Shown: piece by piece, positions 43,598 to 56,335 of the stretch
Position numbering within the stretch: position 1 is the stretch's first letter
Layout of the letters: the number at the start of each line of letters is the position of its first letter
NCBI GenBank assembly: GCA_028015205.1
Contig: CM051516.1
Span: forward strand, 26,712,593 to 26,776,592
Length of the DNA: 64,000 bases
Reading direction: 5' to 3'
Source of the DNA: Mytilisepta virgata
Taxonomy: Eukaryota; Mollusca; Bivalvia; Mytilida; Mytilidae
Notes under the pieces: model-generated
Told to the model about the DNA's origin: nothing
The model's input: only the letters and a program-made list of their open reading frames with translations
The model's database searches: none
Made by a program: the position numbers and the translations under genes

Positions 43598-44910
43598 CTA
43601 CACTTATTTATATCCAGTTCGCAATAGAAATTCTCTGTGTTCAGCACATTTACAATTCAAATCTTCGTTTTTTCATTCAGAACTATTTACAATTCAGTGA
43701 CTAATGTGACTCCAAATAATTTTCTTTTTTAACTCCCATTTTCCGTAAGTTTGAGTGTCAGTGACATTTTTTAACAGAAACTTTAAATTATATCTTGATT
43801 AAGTTATATCTTTTGTAAAGTTGTGAAATAAACTAAAAGACTGGATCTATTTCAAACTGTCATTATCCCAGAATAAGATGGTTGAATATAAAGTTGTGGT
43901 GTTTTACTTATATTTATAACTGACAAAAAATTTTGTATATAACTATACAATAAAAGTATGAAAATTGTGTCCTTGTTCATTTATAGCAGAAAGAGAAATG
44001 ATTCTTAAAAGGGGTGATAACTCTGTAAGTCTTCTAGTTCATTAATAATATATTGTTACATTGTATTTGCAATTAAGTTTTTCAGAGTTCTGATTCCTTC
44101 CAGTTTGAGTCTTTTCATCTGGTTGATTTGTTTGTAAACATAAAAGTTGGTACAGTGTTATACTTCATGTGTAGATATACATGTTGGTAGGGTGTTCTAT
44201 TCATCTTAACCTCATGGAAGTTGAATTATTATTATGTGTTTCTCATCAGAGCTCTCACATATAGTCAACTCTCATTGTTTTGAACTTATTTGAGTTGAAA
44301 TTTTGGAGGAGTTGAAGTTTTCCCAGGGTACCGAACTTAAAATTCGATTTTATTGCATGCATTTTGAGTCCTGACATGTCGAAATTTAATTGTCTCGAAA
44401 TAAAATTGCGTTCCCTATATTAAAAAAAGCATCTTGAAGTAATAGACACATTTAAAATTATATAACCTCAGGAATAAAAATGGCTTTAATAGAAAATCAG
44501 TAAATTTCTGGTCATTAAATAACGATTGATGAATAACGATCATGTCTTTATCTGAGGTTACCATTACTCTTTATCTTAGATAATTAGAGAATTTTTGACA
44601 CATGTTTCAATTCGAATTAAATTATTATGTTTGATTAGCCTCCACTTAAGTCGAACTATGGATGTATCGAACTTTTTCTATGTTCCCCACAACTTTGAAA
44701 TAAGAGTTGACTGTATGAAAGAAGTTACAATATTTGATCCTCATATGCAGATGTGCAAATACATGTGTAGGTATTAAATTGTTCCAGAGTTTTGGAATTT
44801 ATACCTTAGTGTTTGATAATGTGTTTGATTGTCAATACAACACCACTTGCTTGGATTGTTAGATCATCTTGTGCATATGGGTAAAAGGATGTTCTTCTGT
44901 TGAGTTGTTA
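43598..44910. other. 3' flank of VBP1 copy A
   Basis: Conserved with 57960-59250 in copy B. Holds the probable 3' UTR; no second gene recognised. The 60-codon ORF at 44595 has a diverged copy B equivalent. Confidence 0.5.
43827..43832 (+). promoter_or_regulatory. Candidate polyadenylation signal of VBP1 (copy A)
   Basis: An AATAAA lies 230 bp after the stop codon in the right orientation; a second AATAAA-like site follows near 43949. Conserved in the duplicate copy at 58185. Motif-only evidence in AT-rich DNA. Confidence 0.35.
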
Positions 44911-45345
44911 TGACCCTGCCGCTAGGGGAAGGGGGTATTAAGGTTTAAGGTTTACCCTTGTCCGTTTTTCCGTCTGTCCGTACATATGTATGTACCAAAA
45001 TTGGTTCTCCTTTCTCTAACTTTGGTTGCCTCAAATGTTATGAATCTTATACGCAATGCTTATTACCACCAAACACAAGTTTGAATTTGGGTGGTGCAAC
45101 TTTTACCGTTATTGAGTTATGTCGCTTTATAAATTGAAAAATAATTGCCAAATATGCCATTTTGCACACTATGACTTTTACTGTTCTTGAATTAAAAGTT
45201 GGGGCATCCGTGTTCCATGTACACTATGTCTTCTGATTTATACACATCAGACAATTTTACAGCCAGATAATAACAATAAAAAGGATATCTCCTTCATTCA
45301 AAGGTCTACCCTTTTAGTTATTTTGGCCTTTGAAACTGCTAACTT
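44911..45345 (+). repeat. Pearl-like head fragment, copy A
   Basis: GACCCTGCCGCTAGGGGAAG (hairpin CCCTGCCGCTAGGGG), TTTACCCTTGTCCG and TTTTTCCGTCTGTCCGTAC resemble element heads elsewhere in the window; the counterpart in copy B is 59252-59748. No coding content. Confidence 0.6.
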
Positions 45346-45348
45346 ATT

Positions 45349-48300
45349 AGCTGACCTGACCTGAAAGGTCAAGTGAGCTTTTCTCATAACTTGGCATCCG
45401 TTGTCGTCCGTCGTCGTCGTCTTTTACAAATATCTTCTCCTCTGAAACTACTGGGCCAAATGTAACCAAACTTCGCCACGTTCATCATTGGGGTATGTAG
45501 TTTAAAAAATATGTCCGACCACCCCGCCAGCCAACCAATAAGGCTGACATGGCTAAAAATAGAACATAGGGGTAAACTGCAGTTTTTGTCTTATTTCTCA
45601 AAAACTGAAGCAATTAGAGCAAAACTGACTGGGTAAAAATGTTCATCAGGTCAAGATCTACCTGCCATGAAATTTTCGGACGAATCGGTCAACCCTTTGT
45701 TGGGTTATTGCTCCTGAATTGTTAATTTTAAGGAAATTTTGCAGTTTTAGGTTATCTTGAAAATATTATTATAGATAAAGACAAATTGTAAATAGCAAAA
45801 TTGTTCAACAAAGTAAGATCTACAAATAAGTCAACATTACTTAAATCATTGATTGACCCCTTATAGGAGTTTTTGCCCTTTAAAAGACGGCATCCAGGGT
45901 AAACTTTCCTTTAAAGATCTTTTCCTCTTAAACCATTGGACCAATTGAGACCAAACTTTGGTGGAATGGTTCTTGGGTGGCCCACTTCCAAAATTATGTC
46001 TGGCATCCCCGACTTCCCACTGCCATGGCTGCTGTTACTAAAAATAGAAAAAATAGGGAAAAGGGGGGAGGGTGAATTTAAAAAATCTTATATGAAACTA
46101 CAAGGTCAGTTGGAACCAAAGTTGGCAGTCATGGTTCTTAGGAGATTCTCCTTCAGAAATATGTCCAATGACCCCAACTGTTAACAAAGATGGCCGCCAC
46201 AGCCGAACTTAGTTTAACATAAGGCCCTATGGGAAAATTCATTGAAAAATCTTGTCTGAAACCACTTGACCAATTGGAACTACACTTGGCAGCAATGGTC
46301 CTTAGATGGTCCTATTACAGAGGTGTGTCCAATGACCTGGACTGTCAACCAAGATAGGAAGGCCCTATAGGAAAATTCATTGAAAAATCGTCATGTCTGA
46401 AATCAGTTGACATATTGGAGGAGGACTTGGCAGCATTGGTCCTTAGGAGGTCCTTTTTAGCTCACCTTTCCTAAAAGGAAACGTGAGCTTTTGCCATCAC
46501 TTGGCGTCCGTCGTCGTCTGTCGTTGTCGTTAACGATTTTTCAAACATCTTCTCCTCTGAAACTACTGAATGGATTTGGATAAAACTTAGCATGGTTTTT
46601 CCGTAGGGTATCCTGCACAAAGATTTTGCTTCGATTTTTGATCCGTCGAAAAACATGGCCACTGTTACTAAAAATAGAAGATAATGGTCAAACAACAGTT
46701 TTACGCGAATATCTAAAAAATCATTATGTTCCGGCAAATTCTGCAGGTTGAAAGTGTTCAGCATGATGAGAGCTACCTGTGTGCTGATTTTCGTGAACAT
46801 CTGTCAACTGATGTTAGAGTTATTGCCCTTTTTTGACATTTTTGTTTTTTTTATGTTATCTATAATACTAAATTTACGAATTAGCCGAATAGGCGGCAAA
46901 ACGCGTGGTTCAAAATAAACGATGTATGGTTCAGATTATAACGGTTATTATCGGATTTGACAATCTGCATTTATAAATTTAAACTACAGTTTTGTTTATG
47001 TGCAAATGGAATTTGTATGCACTTTCCGATATGAATTCTCCCAACACATACCTTAGAAGGTTCTCGAATGCATCATTTTAACAAATTGATTTAAATAAAC
47101 AAGTATGCACTTATTTTAAATGTATTTCTGTTTGAAATTACGGAAGAAGAATAAAACAAATTAAAAACTTTCCCCTTCAAGTGGGATGTTTCCGCTTCAT
47201 GTATTCAGGATTGTTTTTCAACAACAACGCAATTTCTCCTAACTGTAAAGGTTATGAACTTTGAAGATTATGAAGAAATAAGGTAAAGTTCAAAGGAATT
47301 CCTAACTTAGTATTTTTTGGATTGCTCGGATGTTTACCTTGCACAAAGTGATAACACCAACCATTATCTATTGTTACATCATTTGTAATGTGACCTGTCT
47401 AAATATATCTCTACCATACAATTCCCTGTAAGCCCTAGATAAAAATATGTTTAACAAATGGTCATCTTTATCATTAATGACGAAATTTATCTCTGACATT
47501 TTTGATAAATATAAACGTGGACATCACACGCAGCCACACACTAAAAATGCTTTTATTGTCTGATTATTGGATATATTTGTGAAATTAAGCCTCGCTTGTC
47601 CTGCTCATAATGACAATGGAACAATTGGAACAATTATTTTCCAAAAATATGCTCTACGGAACTCACGGCATCGTTTGAAAAATTCGTCCGTCACTAAGGA
47701 AATGTTTACATCTACAATTTCATTTTCATATTTATTCTGAAGGAAAAAGGTAATGCATTATAAAATGTGTATTTAATGAAAGCTTTTCATCAAGTTCTAG
47801 TTATTTCAAAAATCTTCTCTGAAACAACTATTCAAAATCAAATGAAACTTGGTTAGATTGTTCCTTAGGGTATCCTGCAAAAAGTTAATGCTTGGATTTT
47901 TGATTGGTCGAAAAACATGTCCGCCCTTACTAAATAACAATCCAAAGATACTTATACCAGATATAGTTAATTTATTCTATGCTGTATACGACGCATTTCA
48001 AGGAGTTACCTCTCATCAGCAGCATTAAAACCGAAACATTTGGAAGACCAAAAACCAAACTTATATTAAACAAGAAGTACTCAACCAAAAATACCGAAAT
48101 AGGAAGCCAAATTTCAGCTAAGGAGATCTACCATGTGCAATACAAGGAATGAACCCTTAGTATTTTATTATTTTTGAATTTTGCTAAATACTGGTAATTA
48201 CTGTAACAAATCAATGAATAATCATGTCAGACAAGTCTGACGACTGGGTTGGCGAAAAAAAATAGAACATAGGGGTCAAAATGCAGTTTTTTTGTAATTT

Positions 48301-49684
48301 TTTCCTGAATTATAGAAAGGAAATAAAGATGAAAGCTACTTTCAAGGTAAACATGGTATCCCGAGTTGAATGGTGATGATGAAAGTTTGTTTTGGACGGC
48401 CATTTTCCCGCCATTTTTTACACTTTGCTTCCGTCGTCGTCGTAAACTTTCACATTTTTATCAACTCCTCTGAAACCACTGAACCAATTTGAACCAAACT
48501 TTGGTGGAATGGTCCTTGGATGGCCCCTTTTAAAATGAATGTTCGGTTTCCCCAAACGCCATCCAACATGGCCGCCATGGCTGGACTTAGTTTAACATTG
48601 AGCCTATGGGAATTTGACTTTTTCGTCAACTCCTCTGAAACCACTGAACCAATTTCAACCAAACTTAAGTGGAATGGTCCTTGGATGGTCCCCTTTAAAA
48701 ATTATATTCGGTTTTCTTGGGCGCCATCCAATATGGCTGCCATGGTACGACATAGTTTAACCTTGGACCCTATGGGAATTTTAACATTTTCGTTATCATT
48801 TCTGAGACAATTAGGCCAATTTGAACCAAACTTTGGTTGAATGGTCCTTGGTTGGCCCCTTTTAAAATTTGTGTTTGGTTTCCCCGAATGCCATCCAACA
48901 TGGCCGCCATGGCTGGACTTAGCTAAACATTGAGTCTATTGGAATTTTACTTTTTCGTCAATTCGCCTGAAACCACTGAGCCAGTTTGAACCAAACCTTG
49001 GTGGAATGGTCCTTGGGTGGCCCCTTTCCAAAGTTATGTCGGTGGCCCCTTTCCAAAGTTATGTCAGGCATCCTCGACTTCCAACTTACATGACTGCAGA
49101 TAGTAAAAATAGAAAAAGGGGGGGGGGATGAATTTAAAAAATCTATGAAACTACAATGCCAGTTGCAACCAAACTTTGCAGTAATGGTTCTTAGAAGGTT
49201 GTCTTTCAGAATGATGTTCGATGACCCAGACTGTTAACCAAGATGGCAGCCACAGCCGAACTTAGTTAAACATAGGGTCCTATGGGAAAATTCATCGAAA
49301 AATCTACTTGAATAATTGGAACCAGACTTTGCAGCAATGGTCCTTAGGAGGTCCTCTTTCAGAATTGTCTGATATCGTGGAATGTGAACCAACATGGCCG
49401 ACACAGCCGAACTTAGTTTAACATAGGACCCTATGGGAAATTCACTCAAAAATCTTCTGGTCTGAAACCAGTAAGCCAATTAGAACTAGACTTGGTAGCG
49501 ATGGTCCTTAGATGGTTCTCTTTTAGAAATGTGTCCATTGACCTAGACTGTCAACCATCTTGGCTGCCACAGCTGAACCTAGGTTAAAAAAGAACCCTAT
49601 AGAAAAACCAGCCAAATCTTTAGTCCTGCTCAAGATGAAAAGTTCAATGCAGGTGAGCGATACAGGCTCTTTAGAGCCTCTGGT
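45349..49684 (-). mobile_element. Chain of reversed HINE-like elements between the duplication copies
   Basis: Tail-type ends in reverse occur at 45349 (TTAGCTGACCTGACCTGAAA) and 46456 (TTTTAGCTCACCTTTCCTAA), each followed by GTGAGCTTTT and TTGGCGTCC. Only one head-type end follows (GTGAGCGATACAGGCTCT, TTAGAGCCTCTGG at 49653-49684). Internal CCACTGAACCAATTTGAACC and ATCCAACATGGCCGCCATGG units repeat at 48460-49000. Two foreign pieces interrupt it (46857-47810 and about 47935-48250). All ORFs here are repeat-derived. Confidence 0.7.
46857..47810. mobile_element. Unclassified ~955-bp insertion in the HINE-like chain
   Basis: The repeat text TTTTTTTATGTTAT breaks at 46857 and resumes as TTTCAAAAATCTTCTC at 47811; GTTAT occurs at both junctions, a possible 5-bp target duplication. 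The insert starts CTATAATACTAAATTTACGA, ATTAGCCGAATAGGCGGC and shows no inverted ends or ORF. Family unknown. Confidence 0.5.
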
Positions 49685-49780
49685 TTAATTTGGACTTAAT
49701 AATAAACTCGCGAAGGCTCGTTTATTATTATATCCAAATTTAACAACATGATTTGATACCAAGCGATATTTAATTCTCAC
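49684..49780. mobile_element. Palindromic foldback element at the left edge of copy B
   Basis: AATTTGGACTTAATAATAAA, CTCGCGAAGGCTCG and TTATTATATCCAAATT repeat the structure at 30802. It directly abuts the end of the HINE-like chain (GCCTCTGGTTT). Confidence 0.7.
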
Positions 49781-50100
49781 TCACAGTGAAACCTATAATA
49801 AACAGACAAATTATTACTATAAGCATAAATTATGATATTTCATATTTGGGTATTTTTATGGAAATTTTTATCAGGAAAGTTAATGGTACAGAAGAGAAAA
49901 AATTTGTAAATTGACGTAGACCCAATCCTATATACATGTAGATTTCTCAAGCAAAATTCCACACAAAAGTGCTTATTGCTGATCTTCACGTTAAAGTCAC
50001 TATTGGAATTTCAATATGCAGCAAAAGATTTATTTAGCAGCAAATTCAAGGTGAACTTTTGTATAGTATTTACAGAAATTCTGTCAATTTTACTCTGATT

Positions 50101-50402
50101 CTACTTCTACTACTATCATTGAAGATTGTTTTTTATAACTTATCTTGGTGTTTTGTTTCTACTTTACCAACTTTGACATCAGCATATCTATGTTGATTAC
50201 CACCACTGGTACTTTTATGCCGTAATGGAAGCGGGAGGTTTGGCGCGCTGTAAAACCTAGATTCAACCCACCATTTCTTTTGAAATGCCTGTACCAAGTC
50301 AGGACCATTACGGTTGCAATTTTCCAGTGGTGTGATACCAGTTTTGTCACACGTCTTATGGACTTGTGAGTTTTGTTAATACTGTTATGTACCTTATTTA
50401 TG
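50101..50402. mobile_element. ~300-bp insertion specific to copy B
   Basis: Copy A reads CTGATTATGCAACTATAAAC at 31411; copy B reads CTGATT, then about 300 bp, then GGAACTATAAAC. The insert includes GTACTTTTATGCCGTAATGG and GGTTTGGCGCGCTG. No terminal repeats obvious; family unknown. Confidence 0.55.
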
Positions 50403-52719
50403 GAACTATAAACTTTTAAGTGTTAATTAGATTAGTCTCCCTTTGATTAAATATTTTCACAACTTGAATGACCAAATTTTCCAGAAGTCTATTAAAATAT
50501 GTATAATGAATTAATAATCACAATATCAAGAGAAAAGCTGTTTTCATTATTGTAACAAAAATATACTTAATACAAAGACGTAATCAATGGCCGAGGAAAG
50601 ATCATCAGGAGCACTAAAAGTATAGGTAAAGACATGTAATGGAGCACAATAAACAAAATAAAATACAAGAAAAAAAAACAGGAAAAAAAACCCTCACATA
50701 AAGTCATTACCTAGAAAGCAGTTCATGCTTCATTTATGGAATTGAAGAAAATTGTTAAAAATAAATAATCATTGTTATAATTATTATACCTCATTTGTTA
50801 TCAGTTGTAGTAGTTATGATTTGTAAAACAAATGAATGACAATTTTTGTAAGAACATATACAATTATCAGCTTTAACTTGTATAAGTTTAAAGTTGTACA
50901 TAAGCAATACATCACTGTGTGAACCACTGAATGGATTGAAATGAAACATGCCATAAATGTTCCTTATGAGGTGCTGACCAAGTGTTGTTAATTTGATGCC
51001 AATCAATCATCCAAGATGGCCACCAGCGTGGGACTTAGTTTAACATAGGACTCTATGGGAAATACATAACAAAAAAATTCTAGAGAACCACTGAATGGAT
51101 TGAAACAAAACATAGCATGAATGATCCTTATGACGTTCTGACCAAGTGTTTATTACCTTAGTGCCGATCTGTCATCCATGATGGCCATCAGTGGAAGACT
51201 TAGTTTAACAGAGGATCCTAATGGAATTAAAAACAAACAGCTTCTTGAAAATTACTGAATGGATTGAAAGCAAACATGGCATGGATGTTAATCTCAAGGT
51301 CCGTTAGAAATGAACAAATGGAAATATCAGGTGAGCGATACAGGCCCCTGAGAGCCTCTGGTTTGTTTACAACTTGATGCCAACGAAGCAAGAGGGAGTT
51401 GTTGCCATTTGCTAAAATTTTTTGGCAACTTGGGGGCGTTTTATTTTGAAATTTTTTGGCTACATCCAATCTAAATTTTCCTCCTGAATAGGAACAACAT
51501 ACACAAAATATATCGTGTTAAAAATAATGTAAAAATTTATATTATATTGATATTGTTGTTGATCAGTTTTTGCCAGTTTCATATCTTTTGCAGGGTTCTC
51601 GCTAAGGCGCGTATATGCGTCCTGGACGTGCTAAAATTGGACTGGACAAAATTTGTCTGAAAACATTGTGTACATAATGTATGCAACTTGTCATTCATCT
51701 TTTTGTGGATTTTTTTTTATATTTGGTATCATGGTTTGGCATGTCAGACCAGAACGTGTGCATATTTTACCAATATGCGGTTGATTGATTTTTGCAAGAG
51801 TTATTGCCCAAATATTTTGTCTGAAAACCTTGTGTACACAACTATTCATTCATCTTTTGGCTGATTTCATCGTTAATAAATTTTTGTGAGAGTTATTGTT
51901 CTTTTATGTCTGAATATGTTATGTATCAACTGGTCATTCAGAATTTTGACAGATTTTGTTCATATTTAGTATCATGGTTCAGATTGACCTAAACATGCAG
52001 ATATTTTACCGATTTCATGGTTGAGTTTTTTGCAGAGTTATTTTCCTTTTCAAATCTTTTTGTCTGAATACCTTATCTACACAACTGTCGTTCAGTTTTT
52101 GGCACATTTTTTTCTTATCATATCCCAGCTCCGAAGGAGTGGGGTATCCTAGTTTACCTCTGTCCGTCCGTTTTTCCTCCGTCTGTTGATCACAAAATGT
52201 TTGGTTGCAAAATACTCAGAAACTACAGGTCACAACTAATTCAGAGCTGGCGTGGAGCATGACTATCATGAGTTGTAAAGTGCTTGCAGATTTTGAACCT
52301 ATGGCACATCTACTTCCTGTTTGACAGTGCGGCCATACATTTTTCACCATATGGCCTGTGGAAATTTTTGGTCCTAAAATTGTCGGCAACTACAGGCCGC
52401 AACTAATTCAAAGTTGGTGTGAAGCTTGATTATGATGGGTTGTAAGGTGGTTGTAAGGTGGTATAACGATTTATGTACATGTGTCAATTTACCTTCCTGT
52501 TAAACCATGCCATCTTAAGTTTTGGACCTATCAAAAATGTCTTTGAGCAGTGGTATTTGTATTAAGCTCTAAGCCTACAGCTCTTTCATTATGCATTGGT
52601 TTGGAATGACCTGAACATGGCATATTCTACCGATATCATGTTTGATCAATTTTTGCAAGAGTTATTAACCTTATCATTATCTTTTTTGTCCGAATACCAT
52701 GTGTTCCGGAATAGTCATT

Positions 52720-53022
52720 GGCTCATTCTTAGCAAGTAGAGATATAATAGCAAGACAATACTTTTTTGCGATTCTGGTAACAGACATGGCTGCAAGGTCC
52801 AAAAATTTGCTTTCCTGATTGGTTACTTTATTACTGATTGGAAATCCAAGCTAACTTACACTGCAACTGAACTTAACTAACTGACATTGACATTAGGTGT
52901 TTCTCTGTAATAACTGTGTCAAATCATTTCATTATTTACTAACAGGCTCAAGTACTTTGTCATAAGTACATGATTTTTTTTATTTCTAGTCTCATTGTCA
53001 ACATTGATTTTGTGATTTTGGA
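52720..53022. other. Segment specific to copy B replacing a repeat stretch of copy A
   Basis: After GTGTTCCGGAATAGTCA copy B diverges and rejoins copy A at TTCAGCTTATAGCTGGGTG; copy A has about 120 bp of satellite here (35401-35521). Origin not recognised. Confidence 0.45.
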
Positions 53023-53214
53023 TTCAGCTTATAGCTGGGTGTGTTTGACAAGGTTTACCAGTTTCCAGCTGAAGTCTGGTGGTTCTTTCTTGGTTCTTTA
53101 TTTTCATTCTCAAATGAACTGGCTGCAACAATATAGCAGTTTACACTGATAGTGGTGTAAAATCACAATAAACCTTACTATTCCATCTGTCCAGAATTTT
53201 TTTTACAGACGATT

Positions 53215-54369
53215 GTTTGGATTCATAAAACTACATGTAAATCCAGGAACTGTAATTTTGAGAGAGTTATTTCCCTTCAAGTGCAAGGAACAAATGAAAT
53301 TTGGAAGTAAGAAAAGGGAGGGGAACTTCAGAACAGCTTAGCTCATTTGCTAGTACTTTTCATATTCTAATGAAATTGATGGTTTGTAAACTAAGGAGTA
53401 TCCACTTGTATTTAGCTTTCCCTCTACCTTTTTTGGGCCATGAGCGCAACTGACAAAATTATGCCAATGTTGTGCAGCAGAATTTGTATAAATTTATTTA
53501 GTTCAATAAAATTTATTCATTTTATTCATCTAGTTTTTTTTATATCCTCAAAGGTAGGATGAGGGATAAGACATAACTCTTGCCAAGTTAGAATGTATTC
53601 CCCTATATATACTCAATAAAAAAAGTTTAGCAACACATTTTTGATCACATAAAAATATTCCTTAAACGAAAAAAATAAGGGAAAATTTCAGTTCTATCTT
53701 TAAACGTCTACCACAAATTTCTCTTATAAAGAAAAATTATTTCTTCTTTTTATCAATAAAACCTATAGAACCACCCACAGAAAATGTGACCTGTAAAAAT
53801 ACCATTTTCCAATTTTCCATAGGGATTTTTTTTCGTATCACAAATGGGATCAAAATAACTTTTATGGTATCATTAGACGACCAGTTTTGCTCATCAAGAA
53901 AGATTTACAGTTAAAGTTCGCAAAAACATGAAAAACATATTTTTAGCAAATCCCCCCTTTTCACTGTTTTTTGTCGTGACCAAGAGTTTTATGTTGGGAA
54001 CACTGGAACCACAAAACATCAATTAAGTTTATGTGTGCTTCAAGCAGTATTCGTTTTGTAATTTCACAAAATATTAAAAATATTCAGAATATAAACGAAT
54101 GGAAAATGTCCTTAATTTATACTTTGAATGTTGCTAAACTCTTTTTGTGCAGGATATATACCGGTATGTACCAGTATCTATCATATTCATTAAAAAAAAC
54201 TACGTGTATAAATGTATTTATCTTATAAGATTGAGGAAATACATTTTGTTCTTTTATGAAATGTAGAGCATTCTATTAGAAGACATTAAAGTGGACATTT
54301 ATATCAGTATTGTAAGAGAAAACTAAAGTAGCTCAAATGAAAATTTTAATGAAATCAATCATTTGTCAT
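53215..54369. other. Duplicated intron sequence below copy B of the B-box gene
   Basis: Counterpart of 37209-38341, with small indels; no feature beyond a probable 3' UTR on the minus strand. Confidence 0.45.
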
Positions 54370-56013
54370 TTAAACCCCAGAAATGTTCACTTCATATAAC
54401 TTGGCACATTTCTCTGTACTACATATCTCTCTGCTACAGCCAATGTAGAGTTTTCCTGATGTACTGAAGGCCAGTGAACATGGATATAATATTCCCAGAT
54501 CTTTTATATTGTAGTATTTAATCAAGTATCCAGTATTGTTGAGGATATGGATAGTGTCTAAGTCCAGGGCTGATACAATGATGTTATCAGATGGTGTACA
54601 TGTCATATCCATTGGTTTGAATGGTCTTTTGTCATCATTGATATGTGGATGTCCTCTGTATATGTTGACTATGTCTCCTGTCTGTTGTAGTATAACTACT
54701 CTTCCTTTATTATCATCAGATAATTCATCTATAACAAATATATTTCTGTTTCTTGTACTGGTTATTTGTCTTGGATATCTAAATAAAGGTTCACTGTTTC
54801 TATCATGTTCATATTTAATTTCATGTTTTCCTTCCATATCCATTACAATCACTGCTCCTTTATCTTCCTCTATACCTCCAACTATGACTTTATTATGACT
54901 GGTCAGATGTACAGCTGTAGGAGCTAGCGGTGCTACTGTATAATTGGTATCATTCAGTTGACCACTGTCCAGGCTAATCATTTGTAATGTTGATTTCTCA
55001 GTGGCTAGTAGAATATCATTCGACAGTGTGCAAGCCATGCTATAAACCTCAATATTATAACTTGTTATGATATTGAGTCTATCACTTTCTGGGTTGACCC
55101 TTTGCAATAGTCCTGGTGTACTACAGTTTATCCATAGTGAGTCATCAAGGCACACTGAAACATAGTCAACTCTTTCTAAGTCTGAGGTAAAACATTTTGA
55201 AATAGCAATGTTAATAATGTCAGATGGTGATCCATGCAACTGTCCAAAATTATATGAACTTATCTCCCCTGGAAGGAACATGGGCATAGCATCATATTTA
55301 AGTTCTAATGGCTTATCGTCTAGATCAGTTGATTTTGATAGACTTGTAACTTCTGAAAAAACCTTCTCTGCATCATGTGATTTTCTTAAATTTTCAATTT
55401 GTGAATTTTTCTCTTGTAGAGAATTCTGCTTTTTGTTTGCTTTTTGTTGCTCCTTTGAGGTGAAATTGTTCAAGTCCTCCCAGTTCTGGTCTAATTTTTT
55501 CAGAAGATCATCAGTATACTGATCAACTGCTTTCTTAAGAATGGTATTTTGATCTTGAATTCTTTTTTTAACATCTTGATATTTGGAATTCTCAGACTTC
55601 TCTATTTCTTTTATTTTCAGTTCCTTAACCTGGAGTGCATCAAGTTCCCTGGATATCTCCTTTTCTATTGTCTCCATTTTTTCAGTTTGAATTTCATAAC
55701 CCTCTTTGATTTGTACTAAACCGTGACCATGATTATGGACTTCTGATACGCAAAGTGGACAGACCAACTGGTCACAGGACTTGCAGAACATAAAACAAAT
55801 CTGACCTGCATGTTCTTGGCATTTTATATTTGTAAAATCCATCTCCTGAAGGTCTCCTTCATCAGTATCATGCCCAAAATCTTTAATATCCACAATTCTA
55901 TGGTTCTTGGCATTCTTAAACTTTGGATGAATTTTATCTTTACACTTTGTACACATCAACAGTCTGCAGTATACTGGAATCTGTCCCCTTTTTATTGATT
56001 GAGAAAATGCCAT
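54370..56013 (-). CDS. Intronless B-box / coiled-coil / NHL-like protein, copy B with truncated first B-box
   Basis: 547 residues, tandem duplicate of the gene at 38342-40033 with the same intronless layout and the same distance to a VBP1 exon 5. Relative to copy A, 16 residues are missing near residue 17 by an in-frame 48-bp deletion, removing C19, C29 and C32 of the first B-box; C16, C21xxC24 and downstream histidines remain, so that zinc site cannot form normally. B-box 2 (CQEHAGQICFMFCKSCD, then CPLCVSEVHNHGH), the coiled coil and the propeller-like part are intact. The frame is otherwise undamaged, so it is probably an expressed paralogue or a recent relic rather than an old pseudogene. 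Confidence 0.88.
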   Translation of the reverse strand: MAFSQSIKRGQIPVYCRLLMCTKCKDKIHPKFKNAKNHRIVDIKDFGHDTDEGDLQEMDFTNIKCQEHAGQICFMFCKSCDQLVCPLCVSEVHNHGHGLVQIKEGYEIQTEKMETIEKEISRELDALQVKELKIKEIEKSENSKYQDVKKRIQDQNTILKKAVDQYTDDLLKKLDQNWEDLNNFTSKEQQKANKKQNSLQEKNSQIENLRKSHDAEKVFSEVTSLSKSTDLDDKPLELKYDAMPMFLPGEISSYNFGQLHGSPSDIINIAISKCFTSDLERVDYVSVCLDDSLWINCSTPGLLQRVNPESDRLNIITSYNIEVYSMACTLSNDILLATEKSTLQMISLDSGQLNDTNYTVAPLAPTAVHLTSHNKVIVGGIEEDKGAVIVMDMEGKHEIKYEHDRNSEPLFRYPRQITSTRNRNIFVIDELSDDNKGRVVILQQTGDIVNIYRGHPHINDDKRPFKPMDMTCTPSDNIIVSALDLDTIHILNNTGYLIKYYNIKDLGILYPCSLAFSTSGKLYIGCSREICSTEKCAKLYEVNISGV

Positions 56014-56196
56014 TGTCAGGTGAAATGTAAAATGGCTGTTCTATTTAACTTCCTGGTACAAAGATTAAATTGTACGACAGTTAATAGAGGTCAATATAAT
56101 GTATAGTTAAACAATGTCACAAATACCTGGAAAGCTGATAGTATAATACAAAAAAAAAGTTTTCACTAAGATAAATTATATTTGTTTTTATTGCAG

Positions 56197-56335
56197 GCAA
56201 ATGTAATGTTACAGTATACATTAGATGATGTTAACACATTATTGGATAAAAATTTAGATGCAGCAAATAAAAGTCTAACACAAGTAGAAGAAGATTTATG
56301 TTTAATTAGAGATCAAACCACAACATTAGAAGTCA
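56197..56335 (+). CDS. Duplicate of VBP1 exon 5 (copy B)
   Basis: Same acceptor (TTATTGCAG), length (139 nt), phase and donor as copy A. Only two bases differ and both change the protein: GAG to CAG (Glu to Gln in VMLEY) and GCT to GTT (Ala to Val in DDAN). Copy A agrees with human at both sites. The exon is open and could splice from exon 4 in frame, skipping copy A; it may equally be unused. No upstream exons 1-4 are duplicated with it. Confidence 0.8.

Larger units (their letters stand above)
31160..45345 (+). repeat. Segmental duplication, copy A (direct)
   Basis: A 14.2-kb block aligning in order with 49845-59748: TTGGGTATTTTTATGGAAA near 31163, the pseudo-palindromic and repeat-rich intron 4 sequence, the B-box gene, VBP1 exons 5-6, the 3' UTR and a pearl-like head near 44911. 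It is longer than copy B chiefly because of insertions at 31538-31811, 33887-34830, 35710-37208 and 41165-43313 that are absent from B. Aligned parts differ mainly by single bases and short indels, as seen by eye. Confidence 0.9.
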
